From positions 1,116,001 to 1,180,000 of the forward strand of contig NZ_FQWQ01000001.1 in assembly GCF_900129725.1 (NCBI RefSeq): a stretch of DNA of 64,000 nt, given 5' to 3'. Below the pieces are notes generated by a model. That model was not told the DNA's origin. It saw only the letters and a list, made by a program, of their open reading frames with translations, and searched no databases. Source of the stretch: Chryseolinea serpens. GTDB taxonomy: Bacteria > Bacteroidota > Bacteroidia > Cytophagales > Cyclobacteriaceae. The position numbers and the translations under genes are program-made. Shown in pieces: positions 34,386 to 45,108 of this stretch; within the stretch, counting starts at the first letter, position 1; each line of letters starts with the position of its first letter.

Positions 34386-35834
34386 TTACGGAGCCTGGTT
34401 AATGAATAAATCGAAATCACCGGTAGCCGCTGCTTTCAACAGCAAGGCTTGCCACACATTGATATAGGCGACACTTCGGTCTACCTCCGCCTTGTTCAGG
34501 GCCAGCATGGCGATCTGCAAGTCGACGATGGTGGTGAGGCCGTTTCTGTACAAGACTGATTTTTGAAGATAGGCATCGGATGCAGCGCGGTATTGCAGCG
34601 GCACCTCCTGCAAGCTTTGCAGGCTGTTGGTGATGCGTTGATCGGAAAAGATAAGTTGGTTTTTGAGCTGCGTGTTGATCTGCTCGTATTCGTAGCGATA
34701 CCCTTCGCTCACAAACCGCTGGGCACGCGCCTGTTGTCGCACCTTGATGGGGCTCACCAGGTTCCAGGCGATGCTCACCCCCGCCACGTAGTTGTAGCGC
34801 GAAGGATTGACGCCCTTGCCATAGTCGGTGCTGTAGCGATCGGGAAACTCCGGCGAATAATTATACTGAAAGCCTGAAGCCCGCGCTTGGTAGACACCAA
34901 ACAAATTGACGCCGGGCAACATACTGCGCTTCGCCACACGGGCGGCACTGTTGGCCTGCTCGATGCGCGCCTGATAAAATTTTACTTGCGGATTGTTGGC
35001 CAGTTCCAAGGCGGTGTTGAAGTTCTGCGGTGTATTTCCTACGAACGTGGTATCCAACACAAAAGAGTCTGCTGTCATATTGAGCAACTGCGACAGCTGG
35101 TTGGTGACCAACTGCGCGTTGGTTCGCATCTCGATCAGTGAAAGCTTGGCCCGCGACACTTCCGAGTTGGCCAGGGATGAATCCACCCCGGGGTTGAGTC
35201 CTGTCAACGCCCGGGCACGAACATTCTGGCGCACGGCTTCGGCGCGGCGCAGGTTGGCTTCGGCGTTGCGGATGAATTGCTGGGCGACCAGCAAGTTGAG
35301 GTACGAGCCTGCGATCTTCACGCTGTGAATGAATCGCTCCTGCTCCAGGTCGGCCGAGTCGCGACGCACTTGCGCGTCGGCCAGTTGAATGCGCGACTGC
35401 ACGCGGCCAAAGCTGAACACTTCCCAGTTGGCGTTCACGAGATAGAGCGCACCAAAGGCGGCGTTCCAGCTTTCATCGGCGGAGGTAGGTCCTGCCGAAG
35501 ACACGCCGAGCACCCCTACCGCACCGAGGGGACCGAATTGCCCGTTCACCGTGCCGTAGTTTTGCTGTACCGAGGCGATGACGTTGGGCAGGTATTCATT
35601 GCGGGCATTCTTCGACAGCGCTTCGGATGCTTCCAGGTATTGCTGTTTGGCGTGAATGCTTTGATAGTTCCGGAGGCCTTCGGTGATCGCTTCTGATAAT
35701 TTCAACACGCCCGTGTCCTGCGCGTGCAGGGTTTGTGGCGAAAATGCGGACAAAAAGCATCCCGCCCAAACTAAAAATAAAAACGCATAGCCCTGGCGTG
35801 AGGGCGATACGCTGGTGGTAATCGTTCTATTCAT
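34386..35834 (-). CDS. TolC-family outer-membrane efflux channel
   Basis: A 482-residue outer-membrane channel. A signal peptide (FLFLVWAGCFLSAFSPQTLHAQ) is followed by two repeated coiled-coil halves typical of TolC/OprM (for example NLRRAEAVRQNVRARALTGL and LQIAMLALNKAEVDRSVAYI). I chose the ATG at 35834, which gives a normal signal peptide; an earlier in-frame ATG at 36008 would add 58 residues without signal character. It ends 2 bp before the pump start and is the first gene of the efflux operon. Confidence 0.92.
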   Translation of the reverse strand: MNRTITTSVSPSRQGYAFLFLVWAGCFLSAFSPQTLHAQDTGVLKLSEAITEGLRNYQSIHAKQQYLEASEALSKNARNEYLPNVIASVQQNYGTVNGQFGPLGAVGVLGVSSAGPTSADESWNAAFGALYLVNANWEVFSFGRVQSRIQLADAQVRRDSADLEQERFIHSVKIAGSYLNLLVAQQFIRNAEANLRRAEAVRQNVRARALTGLNPGVDSSLANSEVSRAKLSLIEMRTNAQLVTNQLSQLLNMTADSFVLDTTFVGNTPQNFNTALELANNPQVKFYQARIEQANSAARVAKRSMLPGVNLFGVYQARASGFQYNYSPEFPDRYSTDYGKGVNPSRYNYVAGVSIAWNLVSPIKVRQQARAQRFVSEGYRYEYEQINTQLKNQLIFSDQRITNSLQSLQEVPLQYRAASDAYLQKSVLYRNGLTTIVDLQIAMLALNKAEVDRSVAYINVWQALLLKAAATGDFDLFINQAP

Positions 35835-36056
35835 ATTGGACTTGCTATACCGGGAAGCAGAACCGCTGTTCTTTGTCGCTTCCTCCGGTGGGTGGTGCAA
35901 TCGTTTTCCGGGATCGTGTAAACTCGTTGAAGGGGGTATCGATTCGAATGGTGGTTTTCTCCTCTTGATAAACATGTTTAATTTTTCATACGTGCAGCCG
36001 TTTGTCACGGACCTTATTCATGCTTTCGGCGTGGGCCGAATACTTTTTTGGGTTGA

Positions 36057-37040
<984 letters not shown>

Positions 37041-37125
37041 ATGCTCTGTATACGACAAAGCTACCCGTGGGGTGGCCCTGAAGGCTTATACATTTCAAAC
37101 CAATACTTATAAAATTCAAACAATC

Positions 37126-38028
37126 TCACTGCCGGAAAGAAGTCGGCGTAAGGTGTGTTTGTTTTTTGAAAAAGGTGTTGAAGTACGCGGGATACTCAAA
37201 CCCCAATCCGTACGCGATTTCGGAGACGCTCCAGCCCGTATGCTTCAACAGCGCCTTGGATTCTTTGATGACCCGTTCGGTGATGTGCTCGGTGGTGGTC
37301 TTGCCGGTTACTTCCTTCACGGCGCGGTTCAAATGATTGACGTGAACAGACAATCGTTCGGCGTAATCGTTTGCTGTGCGCAGCTTCAACACATGATCGG
37401 GGGAATCGATGGGAAACTGTCGCTCGAGGAGTTCAATAAATAAGGCGGCGATGCGCGACGAGGCGTTGGCGTATTTAAAATAGGCGTCGGCCGGTTGCAA
37501 TTTCAGGGCTTCGTGGATGATGAGGTGCACGTAGTTGCGCAACAGCTCATACTTATAAATATAGCCCGAATCGATCTCCTGAAGCATTTTTTGGTAGATC
37601 TGGCTCAGGTGGTCCTGCTGCTCTTTATTAATAAAGAACACCGGGTTTCCGCCGATCTGGAACAGGGGCGACTCCAACAGGCTGTTGTTCCGGTGGACGT
37701 TGATAAACCCTTCGGTGAACAGACAGAAATAGCCGGCTTGTTTTTCGGAAGTGGCCTCCCAGGAATAGGGCACGTTGGGATTGAAGAAGACCAGCGCGGT
37801 GCGATTGATCTCGATCGCCTTGTCGGCATAATACAAGATCCCCTCACCGATGATGAGCGAGATCTTATAAAAATCGCGGCGGTTGTAGGGGGCAAATTTC
37901 TTGCAGAATTCGCGTGAGCTAACGTTGAAGTGGCCCAGTTCATTCTGCACCGCTCCAGCCTCGTCTTCGGGCCGGGCCTTTTGAGGATAACGCTTGTAAA
38001 AATCTGCCAGCGTCTCTTTTTTCTGCAT
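37126..38028 (-). CDS. AraC-family transcriptional regulator
   Basis: A 300-residue cytoplasmic regulator. The N-terminal part is a cupin-like sensing domain (about 20-165, including ALVFFNPNVPYSWEA). The C-terminal AraC/XylS domain (about 195-300) contains LSVHVNHLNRAVKEVTGKTT and VSEIAYGLGFEYPAYFNTFF, the two helix-turn-helix motifs. It probably acts on the aldo/keto reductase gene just downstream. The inducer is unknown. Confidence 0.9.
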   Translation of the reverse strand: MQKKETLADFYKRYPQKARPEDEAGAVQNELGHFNVSSREFCKKFAPYNRRDFYKISLIIGEGILYYADKAIEINRTALVFFNPNVPYSWEATSEKQAGYFCLFTEGFINVHRNNSLLESPLFQIGGNPVFFINKEQQDHLSQIYQKMLQEIDSGYIYKYELLRNYVHLIIHEALKLQPADAYFKYANASSRIAALFIELLERQFPIDSPDHVLKLRTANDYAERLSVHVNHLNRAVKEVTGKTTTEHITERVIKESKALLKHTGWSVSEIAYGLGFEYPAYFNTFFKKQTHLTPTSFRQ

Positions 38029-38202
38029 GCGTCAAAGTTATAAAATTCAAATAGTCTATTACGAGGGAGATTGATGAAAGGTTAGAACTTATTTCGCGTC
38101 GGTAATTTCGCGGGGACTGGTGGCATTGATCCACACTTTTCCCCACCGCTGAGGAGTTTGTTCCACAAAAAAGCGAACACTGATCAGCTTTAGGATGGCC
38201 TT

Positions 38203-38246
38203 AAAAAGGAAGAGGCTTTCAAAACCGTCTGTTCTGAAAGCCTCTT
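38203..38246 (-). terminator. Intrinsic terminator of the polysaccharide gene cluster
   Basis: Read on the minus strand, a perfect 12-bp stem, AAGAGGCTTTCA (38235-38246 complement) with TGAAAGCCTCTT (38210-38221 complement), separated by 13 nt, is followed directly by CTTTTT. It lies about 95 bp past the last glycosyltransferase stop and is the clearest intrinsic terminator in the window, marking the 3' end of the long polysaccharide operon. Confidence 0.85.
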
Positions 38247-38340
38247 AGGCTTGTTTTCCGAATGAGGCGGATAACGCCACTTCAAATACGATTAGTGTCT
38301 TGCCAATGGTGTGCCGGATTTCTTAACCTTTGCGAAATAC

Positions 38341-39537
38341 TCACGAACGCGAGCTTGCTTCGGCCATGAGGCGCTCATATTCCCGTTGAATGGCCATCCA
38401 TACGTGTACGCGATCGAAATGCGTAGCCACATAGTCGCGGGCGCGGAGGGCGAATGTGCTGCGCTTCTCCCCATCCTGCATCAAGGTTTCCATAGCCGTG
38501 ACCAGGGCCATGCTGTTCTTCGGGGGCACGATGAGACCGGTCTCACCCTCCTGAATGATTTCGTTGCACCCGTTGATGTCCGACACCACACAGGGCACCC
38601 CGAGCAGGCATGCCTGCATCACCACATTGGGGAATCCCTCGCGGTAGCTGGGAAACACGAATACATCCGAAGCCATGATCCAGGGGCGTACGTCGCGTTG
38701 AAAGCCCGCCAGGATCACGGACTTGTCCTGCTGCAAGAACGCGAGGACTTCCGGAGGCAGGGGATCCAAGTCCTGCTCGAATGGACCAACCAAAACCAGG
38801 AACAGCCGCGACACCTTGCCTGCGGCGGTCTGCTTTGCCTTCAGCGTTTTAAAGGCCTCCACCAACTCCACAATGCCCTTGTCGCGCACGATCCTCCCCA
38901 CAAAGGAAAAGACCACGTCGCCGGTTTCGATGCCCTGCTGCTGCCGCCAGGTGCGTGCCTGCTCCTCCAGGGCGGGTGTTCGCTGGAAGAACGAGGTGTC
39001 GATGCCATTGCTGCTTCCCTTGCCGATGATGGAAACTTTCTGCGGCGTGGTGTTCAACGCCTCCAGCATGAACGTCTTCAGACCCGTTGAGTTGGGATAG
39101 ACGTGGTTGGCGCAGGCATAGGTGATCTTCTCCGTGATCTCCAGCACTTTTCGCTTCACGCCCGTGGCTTCCATGAGGGGAAGACCGGCCACGGTATGCA
39201 TGCGAACGTCCACCCCACACCAACGCGCCGCCATCATGCCGAGCAGACCGGCCTTGGGTGTATGGGTGTGCACGATGTCCGGCTTGATCCGTTTGATGAG
39301 GCGGATGAGCTTCGCCAGGCAAGCCAAGTCCTGGAGGGGCGTTATTTTCCGGGTGAAGGGCAAGATCAGGTGCGGCACGCCCTCCTTCTCCACTTCGGGG
39401 ATCTCGGGGCCGTCGGCGCTGAGCGTGTAGACGTCATAGCCTTGCTCCTTCATATAGCGGAACTGGCCCTTCAACAAGAGGTGCAATGAAATGGGGACCG
39501 TGGTGATGCGAAGCAGGACTGGCCTTTTGTTATTCAT
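38341..39537 (-). CDS. GT4-family glycosyltransferase
   Basis: A 398-residue GT-B retaining glycosyltransferase that would add a sugar to the growing repeat unit at the cytoplasmic face. The N-terminal acceptor half includes KPDIVHTHTPKAGLLGMMAA. The C-terminal donor half includes FVGRIVRDKGIVELVEAF and REGFPNVVMQACLLG. In the EX7E donor motif the second Glu is replaced by Gln, as I remember it in a common Bacteroidota subgroup, so this need not mean inactivity. It is the last gene of the cluster and overlaps the deacetylase gene by 8 bp. Confidence 0.88.
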   Translation of the reverse strand: MNNKRPVLLRITTVPISLHLLLKGQFRYMKEQGYDVYTLSADGPEIPEVEKEGVPHLILPFTRKITPLQDLACLAKLIRLIKRIKPDIVHTHTPKAGLLGMMAARWCGVDVRMHTVAGLPLMEATGVKRKVLEITEKITYACANHVYPNSTGLKTFMLEALNTTPQKVSIIGKGSSNGIDTSFFQRTPALEEQARTWRQQQGIETGDVVFSFVGRIVRDKGIVELVEAFKTLKAKQTAAGKVSRLFLVLVGPFEQDLDPLPPEVLAFLQQDKSVILAGFQRDVRPWIMASDVFVFPSYREGFPNVVMQACLLGVPCVVSDINGCNEIIQEGETGLIVPPKNSMALVTAMETLMQDGEKRSTFALRARDYVATHFDRVHVWMAIQREYERLMAEASSRS

Positions 39538-40525
39538 GTTGCGACAGGATAAGGTCCGCGGTCTCGCCCATGGAAAGGCTGGTCATGCCATGGCGCTCGC
39601 GGCAGACCGCAAAAGTATCGAGGATGCGCTTCAAGCCTTCCATGCTTTGCGCGGGATAATTTCCAAAGTTATGAGGATGCCACCACAGGTGATATACCAG
39701 CTGCTGTTGCGCGGCACGTTCCATCTCGGCCTGGATGCGCGCGATCTTCATGGCATTGAGGAACAATTCCTTTGGCCGGTACGGACGCAACAACCGGCTG
39801 GCGGGGATGCACAACGGCAGGCCTGGTGTTCGCTCCACGCTCGCCAAGGGATAGGTGTTGGCCTTGCCCACCGGTAAATAAGCATCCAAGCCCCGGTTCA
39901 GGCGCTTCCACATCGACTCGCCCTGGGTGCTTTGAATATTCCAGAACCAGTCGCGGGGGTTGTCGCGCACGGCCACGAAGCCTTGCTGGTAGCAGGCTTT
40001 CAAATATTCTTCATTGAATTGATTGCGGGGAAACACAAGCGACCGCAGCTTGGTCCCATGGACTGCAGCCGACTGTTGTGCGGCACCGAGATCGGCCTTG
40101 AATTGTTCGACCGTCTGTCCGGCCTCATTACAATAGTAGTGCGCAAAAGTATGCGATGCCAACTCTTGCCCGTTCGTTTGCTGGATGCGGTTCACCAGGC
40201 TTCCGGCAAAATGGAACGGGTCCTCTTCTTCGTCGGTGCCGATGCCTTTTGTTTTGATGTACTGGTAGGCCGACAATTCCGGCTGGGCATACGTAGGTTT
40301 TAATGCGGGTATATTTTTTTCCAGCGAGGACTTGTCTGAATGAAAAAGCATGCCCACGGTGGCCCAGGTGACGTGCACATCGTGTTGCTGAAAAAGCTCC
40401 AGCATTTCGGGGATGACTTTGCGCGTGTTGAGAAAATACGGCCGACAGTTTTCCAGCGGCCATTTTTCAAAGCCACCCCAGTGGAGTTCGAAGTCGAGGG
40501 AGATGATGAGGGTGCCGGGGTTCAT
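39530..40525 (-). CDS. Polysaccharide deacetylase (NodB-like)
   Basis: A 331-residue carbohydrate esterase-like protein. It starts TLIISLDFELHWGGFE, with the metal/catalytic Asp11, and continues with VHVTWATVGMLFHSD, ASHTFAHYY (metal His) and a closing HLWWHPHNFGN. It would remove acetyl groups from amino sugars of the polysaccharide. There is no signal peptide, so it may act on lipid-linked precursors in the cytoplasm. The ATG at 40525 is chosen because the residues before it look non-coding. Confidence 0.85.
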   Translation of the reverse strand: MNPGTLIISLDFELHWGGFEKWPLENCRPYFLNTRKVIPEMLELFQQHDVHVTWATVGMLFHSDKSSLEKNIPALKPTYAQPELSAYQYIKTKGIGTDEEEDPFHFAGSLVNRIQQTNGQELASHTFAHYYCNEAGQTVEQFKADLGAAQQSAAVHGTKLRSLVFPRNQFNEEYLKACYQQGFVAVRDNPRDWFWNIQSTQGESMWKRLNRGLDAYLPVGKANTYPLASVERTPGLPLCIPASRLLRPYRPKELFLNAMKIARIQAEMERAAQQQLVYHLWWHPHNFGNYPAQSMEGLKRILDTFAVCRERHGMTSLSMGETADLILSQHE

Positions 40526-40586
40526 AGGTAAAGGAGGTCGCTGCACTTGACGGTCAGAATACAAGGGTAAGTCATATCAGAAAAAT

Positions 40587-41816
40587 TTAAGTAGGCATCG
40601 GCCGGTCGGCCAGGTTCTCTTCCGCGGCAGTATTCGGTGTTCGTCTTAAACGCTGTCGTTGGGCTTGTTTATAAGCCGCCATTTTCTTTTGATCCAGAAA
40701 GGCAATGACCACAAACATGAACAGCAGCATGACCTGGCTTTTCTGGCGTATGGCCAGACCAAGGTTACCGCTCACCTGCGCCAGGGCAATGGACACCGTG
40801 AGGAAGCTGAAGAATGCCGTTTTGACCAGGAAGTTTCCGCGTATTAAAAACTGGAGGCCTTTAGCGTTGATCAACTGGAAGGTTATCAAAAGATAAAAAA
40901 CATTTTCAAAGGAAACGATCAACCCCAAGACCCCCGGCGCATCTACAAACAGGGGCCTGTAGAGAAAGGTGAACAATTGCATGGGGAGGCTGTAGTTGGT
41001 GATGTCCACACCCGAGGTCGCTTTCGCAAGTTCGGTGGCACGGTGAGAGAGATCGATGCCTTGGGTCACAAATTCCTGTTCATCCACACCCACCATGGTG
41101 AACACATCCCGGTAAATAAAAAAGAAGGCCGCGGTAACACAAAAAAGAAACGTCATCCGCAGCGGAACAGAGATGCCTTTGTTGGTAAAAACAAAACCGA
41201 TACCGGAAGAAGCGAGCATCACCAGCATGATGTGCGGACGAACGTGGTAGATGATGAAGGCGCCGATGGCAACCGAAATCCAGCGGCCACGGATGTGTGA
41301 GATGCCATAAAAGAACAACGCTATGCCCATAAAGATCACCGACCCTTTTCCAAAGGACGAAGACCAGAAGTGCACGTTGGGCAGAAAAAAGATCAGCGCC
41401 AACAAGTCATATCCTAAAAACCGGTGATTGAACTTGATGTTCTCGCGGATAAAAAGATAGAGGTAGAGGTACCCGATAAATCCAAAAAACGCGAACAAGG
41501 CCATGGACGCTTCATAGCTAAAGCCCAGGTACTTTATAAAAGGGTAGCCGATAAATTCGATAAAGGTAGTACTGGTCCCATAGAAGCTAGCCCAGGTGTC
41601 GCCCCGGAAATCGTTCGTCACTTTCTCATAGTAAAAGTTGGAATCCGACGGGTTGAACAAGGCATACAAATAATAGACGAAGGCGAGTGCCGTGTGATAG
41701 AAAAAGAGATTCCTCAAAAAACTCACGTTGACAAACGGGTGCCGTTTTTTCAATGTATCAATAATTGAAAAAGCGATGACGCCGGTGAGGAAAAGGATGA
41801 GGATGCCTCCGAGCAT
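40587..41816 (-). CDS. Wzy/EpsG-like polysaccharide polymerase candidate
   Basis: A 409-residue integral membrane protein with about ten hydrophobic helices and a periplasmic loop of about 60 residues (VGVDEQEFVTQGIDLSHRAT). Membrane topology, cluster position and poor sequence conservation suit an O-antigen or exopolysaccharide polymerase. The tail (about 375-409) is basic and cytoplasmic. No flippase was seen in the window. The alternative is another polysaccharide membrane protein. Confidence 0.65.
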   Translation of the reverse strand: MLGGILILFLTGVIAFSIIDTLKKRHPFVNVSFLRNLFFYHTALAFVYYLYALFNPSDSNFYYEKVTNDFRGDTWASFYGTSTTFIEFIGYPFIKYLGFSYEASMALFAFFGFIGYLYLYLFIRENIKFNHRFLGYDLLALIFFLPNVHFWSSSFGKGSVIFMGIALFFYGISHIRGRWISVAIGAFIIYHVRPHIMLVMLASSGIGFVFTNKGISVPLRMTFLFCVTAAFFFIYRDVFTMVGVDEQEFVTQGIDLSHRATELAKATSGVDITNYSLPMQLFTFLYRPLFVDAPGVLGLIVSFENVFYLLITFQLINAKGLQFLIRGNFLVKTAFFSFLTVSIALAQVSGNLGLAIRQKSQVMLLFMFVVIAFLDQKKMAAYKQAQRQRLRRTPNTAAEENLADRPMPT

Positions 41817-41819
41817 ACG

Positions 41820-42806
41820 TTAGAATAGTTCAAGGTCGCCCAACGAGGGCGACCATTGGTTAAAATTCATCAACGCGCCCAGGTTTGTCAACGCCAGTGG
41901 CCTGACCGTTACGATGGGTCCCTTCGACAACTTCACGGTGCCGGGGGCGAACAAGCGCGTGGCTGCGGGCGACAAGGTGCCTGCCACGGTGATATAATCG
42001 TAGTTCCATTTTTTTTTATGGGTACGCAGTTGCTTCATCAGATCTTTGCCCGCGTTGTCGCCCCGGAGAAAGCAATCCGTGACGCGGAGTTCCCGGCCCA
42101 AGCGCGAGACTTTGATCCGGCCCACAAGCAGTCCGGTGAGTTTGCCGTTTTTTTCTTCTGCTGCGGCCACATAGGCGGCTACCGGAACATCCTGGTAGCG
42201 CCAGCGAAGGTAGTGGGGCGATATGTGCGTTGTCGTGTCGTTCATTTGCGCCAGGTGGTCCTGACACAGTTCAGCCAACTGGGGATGATTGAGGTGGTTC
42301 GCCAGGTCGGAAGTCTCATCGGGAAGTCCGGCGCCATTGCCCGCCACGATGTTCTTCAGCATGTGGAAAGGCCGCCGGATGCCGAGGCGTACCGGTAGCC
42401 TGCCTGCCTCCATCCATCCCATTTTAAGATAGCCCGGCTTGCTTTGTTGGTTTGGGGTGTTGAACACAAAATCGTCGCCCTCCTGGGTACAGGATTTTAC
42501 GAGCGAGAGCGTGAGATTTTTAAAGATGCCCTTGCCCTGGTGATCAGGGTGGGTTGCCGTGTCCACCGCCCTGACGGCCTTGAACCGTTGGCCCTGACGA
42601 TACCACTCCCAGCGCATGAAGGCCCTGACGCCGATAAGTTCCCCATTTTCCAGGCACAAGAGCACCGGGGAGGGCCCGAACGGGTTCTCAACATGCTTCC
42701 AGCGCCAGTACCTGTCCGACTTCGGCATGAGACTTTCGCCCAGGCTTTGTTTCAGCAGAGTTACGATGGCCGGTATGTCGGCGTCTGTCGCCGGGCGAAT
42801 TTCCAT
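41820..42806 (-). CDS. GNAT-family N-acyltransferase
   Basis: A 328-residue protein with an N-terminal GNAT domain: IRPATDADIPAIVTLLKQSL, then VDTATHPDHQGKGIFKNLTL, which contains the acetyl-CoA loop (HQGKGIF). The second half (about 165-328) resembles a second, degenerate acetyltransferase fold. It probably acylates an amino sugar of the polysaccharide. It begins 92 bp after the upstream GT4 gene and ends 3 bp before the polymerase gene. Confidence 0.82.
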   Translation of the reverse strand: MEIRPATDADIPAIVTLLKQSLGESLMPKSDRYWRWKHVENPFGPSPVLLCLENGELIGVRAFMRWEWYRQGQRFKAVRAVDTATHPDHQGKGIFKNLTLSLVKSCTQEGDDFVFNTPNQQSKPGYLKMGWMEAGRLPVRLGIRRPFHMLKNIVAGNGAGLPDETSDLANHLNHPQLAELCQDHLAQMNDTTTHISPHYLRWRYQDVPVAAYVAAAEEKNGKLTGLLVGRIKVSRLGRELRVTDCFLRGDNAGKDLMKQLRTHKKKWNYDYITVAGTLSPAATRLFAPGTVKLSKGPIVTVRPLALTNLGALMNFNQWSPSLGDLELF

Positions 42807-42898
42807 GGGTCAACCGTTTGACTTGTTTATAAACAGCAAATATAGCGTTCTGATAGCAGTTGTGGGACGAAACCCGGTAAATGGGGCACGAAAGGGGT

Positions 42899-44023
42899 TT
42901 AACGGGACGCGGTCTGCCGGTAGAGCGCCTCCAGTTGCGCCACCATTTTCTCCATGCTGAAATGATCCAACACCCGCTGCCGCGCCCGCGTGCCATATCC
43001 CAACCGAACCCGATCGTCCGACAGGAGCCCGGTGGCCAACGTCACGAGCTCTTGGGGGTTTTCTACGCCGCAAAGGAGACCGTCTTCTTCATGCCGGATC
43101 ACTTCCCGGATGCCCCCGGCATCGGTGGTGACGATCGGGCATTCCATCGCCATCGCTTCGAGCAGGGCAATGGGGAGGCCTTCAAAAACAGAGGACATCA
43201 TATAGAGATCGAAAGCCGCCAAATAAGGACGCACTTCTGTTTTCAGTCCTGGCATGTGAAGCCGTGTAGCCAATCCCAGGCTGTCGCGCTTCGCCATAAG
43301 TTCGTTTTTCAGGGGACCATCGCCCACGACAATAAAATGTGTTTCCGGGAATTTGCGCAAGATCTCAGCGGCCATCTCCATCCACACGTCCAGTCGTTTT
43401 TGAAAACGAAAAACGGCGATGGTGCCGATCACGGGAGCTTTCGCAGGGATGTTCAGGGCGTCGCGGATTTCGGTGCTGCTGACCTGGTCGCGTCTGAAGT
43501 GTGAGGTGTTCACCCCATTCAAGATGGTGCGCACAGGAATTTTAAGATTGGGTTTGTGCTTTTGAATGGATTCGGCCACGTCGGCCGACACCGCGATGAC
43601 GGTGTTCAGCGCATTCATGGTGAGCAGGTTCATGGTGCGTGTACCCCAATGGTAGCGCTCTTGTTTGTTGTGTTCGGTGTAGAGCACGGGGATGCTGCAC
43701 ATCTTCGCGACGCGACGCGCCAGGATACCGGCCCAGGGCAAGTGGGCATGGATGACCTGGATCTTGTTTTCTTTTACATAGCGCGCCACTTGCCGGGCCT
43801 TCGTCATCAACTGCAGATTGTTGTTGGCCTTGAAGCAGGTCACCTTGGCGCCTTGTTGGCGAATGCTCTCCACCATCTGATCCTTCCAGGGAAGGAAATA
43901 GATGTAGTGAAATTCAAATTGCGTTTTGTCATGCAGCTTGAGCGTTTCGGGCAACAGCATTTCGGCGCCTCCCCTACCCAGCGACTTTATGATATGCAGA
44001 ATCTTTATTTTATCGCTGTTCAT
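42899..44023 (-). CDS. GT4-family glycosyltransferase
   Basis: A 374-residue GT-B transferase. The N-terminal half starts IKILHIIKSLGRGGAEMLLP, a common GT4 opening, and includes VIHAHLPWAGILARRV. The donor half has FRFQKRLDVWMEMAAEILRK and the EX7E motif EGLPIALLE. It overlaps the next gene upstream by 4 bp (ATGA) and is the third of three consecutive GT4 genes. Confidence 0.92.
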   Translation of the reverse strand: MNSDKIKILHIIKSLGRGGAEMLLPETLKLHDKTQFEFHYIYFLPWKDQMVESIRQQGAKVTCFKANNNLQLMTKARQVARYVKENKIQVIHAHLPWAGILARRVAKMCSIPVLYTEHNKQERYHWGTRTMNLLTMNALNTVIAVSADVAESIQKHKPNLKIPVRTILNGVNTSHFRRDQVSSTEIRDALNIPAKAPVIGTIAVFRFQKRLDVWMEMAAEILRKFPETHFIVVGDGPLKNELMAKRDSLGLATRLHMPGLKTEVRPYLAAFDLYMMSSVFEGLPIALLEAMAMECPIVTTDAGGIREVIRHEEDGLLCGVENPQELVTLATGLLSDDRVRLGYGTRARQRVLDHFSMEKMVAQLEALYRQTASR

Positions 44024-45108
44024 GGTGTTTTATTTTTCATCATCTGCTTATAGACTTCAGCAAATCGCGTGGCCAGAAAAGTGTTTGTGAATTTTTCCGT
44101 CACCAACGCATGTGCCCGTTCCGCGTTGGCCTTCGCTTCCTCCGGTCGTTCGAGGACGCGCAACACGGCATCGACGAATTCGGTTTCATGGTCTTTGGCG
44201 ATGAGCCACCCGGTCTTTCTGTTCTCGATCACCTCACCGATCCCACCGACATGATTGGCCACGGCCGGCGTACGCGTATAGAACGCTTCCAACACCACAC
44301 CCGGCAAGCCCTCGATGATGCTGGGAAGAAGCAAGGCATCGGCCGAAGCGATATAGTCCAGCGCGTTGTCGCGATAGCCAAGAAATTGGACGTGGTCCTG
44401 AAGTTTCAGTTCTGCTGCATAGGCTTCCGTTTCCGGCCGCAACGGGCCATCGCCTATGAGCCATAATTTTACGGCGTGATGTTTTTGCTTCACACCGGCA
44501 AATATCCTCAGTAAGCCGCGGTGATTCTTTTCAAATGAAAATCCGCCGACGTGAACGAGGTAGCTGTATCCGGGGTCGCGGTCAATACGGGTATACTTTC
44601 TTTCTTCTATGCCTATCGGAATGACCGTTACTTTTTTTGCCGTCGCCGGAAAGGTTTTTACCAGGTCTTCGCGCGAGGCTTCGCTCACCGAGGCAATGTG
44701 ATGGACATGCTTCAACAGAAATCCGTTGAACCTCCGGATCAGCGACGACCGGATGTAGGAACTCACCATGCTGGCATTGCGAAACAACACCGGAGCGTTC
44801 CATCCAAAAAAATACCGCGACAGGATGGCATATTTCAACGTGTCGCCGGCATTGGCCTGGACGACGTCGGGTTGAAACGTTTTTACGACTTGCGCCAAAC
44901 GCTTCCATCCTTGCCTATCGGTGAATCGCTTTTTTACGTTGGCATGCAACACCGTCACCTCCCCGGCAAAGGGAAGCCGGGCGTCTCCATCGAGCAGGCT
45001 GACGACTTTCACGTCGTGGCCCAGGTCGACCAGGTGCTGTGCCAGTTGACAGGCAAACACTTCGGCTCCTCGCAGTTGTTTTTTTTGGATGACCTGGAGT
45101 ATCCTCAT
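44020..45108 (-). CDS. GT4-family glycosyltransferase
   Basis: A 362-residue GT-B transferase: opening MRILQVIQKKQLRGAEVFAC, acceptor half with FQPDVVQANAGDTLKYAILS, donor half with VGGFSFEKNHRGLLRIFAG and the EX7E motif EGLPGVVLE. It overlaps both neighbours by 4 bp, so the three GT4 genes are translationally coupled. Confidence 0.92.
   Translation of the reverse strand: MRILQVIQKKQLRGAEVFACQLAQHLVDLGHDVKVVSLLDGDARLPFAGEVTVLHANVKKRFTDRQGWKRLAQVVKTFQPDVVQANAGDTLKYAILSRYFFGWNAPVLFRNASMVSSYIRSSLIRRFNGFLLKHVHHIASVSEASREDLVKTFPATAKKVTVIPIGIEERKYTRIDRDPGYSYLVHVGGFSFEKNHRGLLRIFAGVKQKHHAVKLWLIGDGPLRPETEAYAAELKLQDHVQFLGYRDNALDYIASADALLLPSIIEGLPGVVLEAFYTRTPAVANHVGGIGEVIENRKTGWLIAKDHETEFVDAVLRVLERPEEAKANAERAHALVTEKFTNTFLATRFAEVYKQMMKNKTP

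Noticed and set aside
38090-38220. A stretch on the minus strand that could be read as a C-terminal tail (RWGKVWINATSPREITDAK)
   Set aside because: There is no start codon, an in-frame stop lies a few codons upstream of the terminator stem, and the frame runs through that stem. It could be a gene remnant but cannot be supported.
42807-42898. The gap between the GNAT and GT4 genes as an operon boundary
   Set aside because: No hairpin with a T-run was found, so the genes are probably still co-transcribed.
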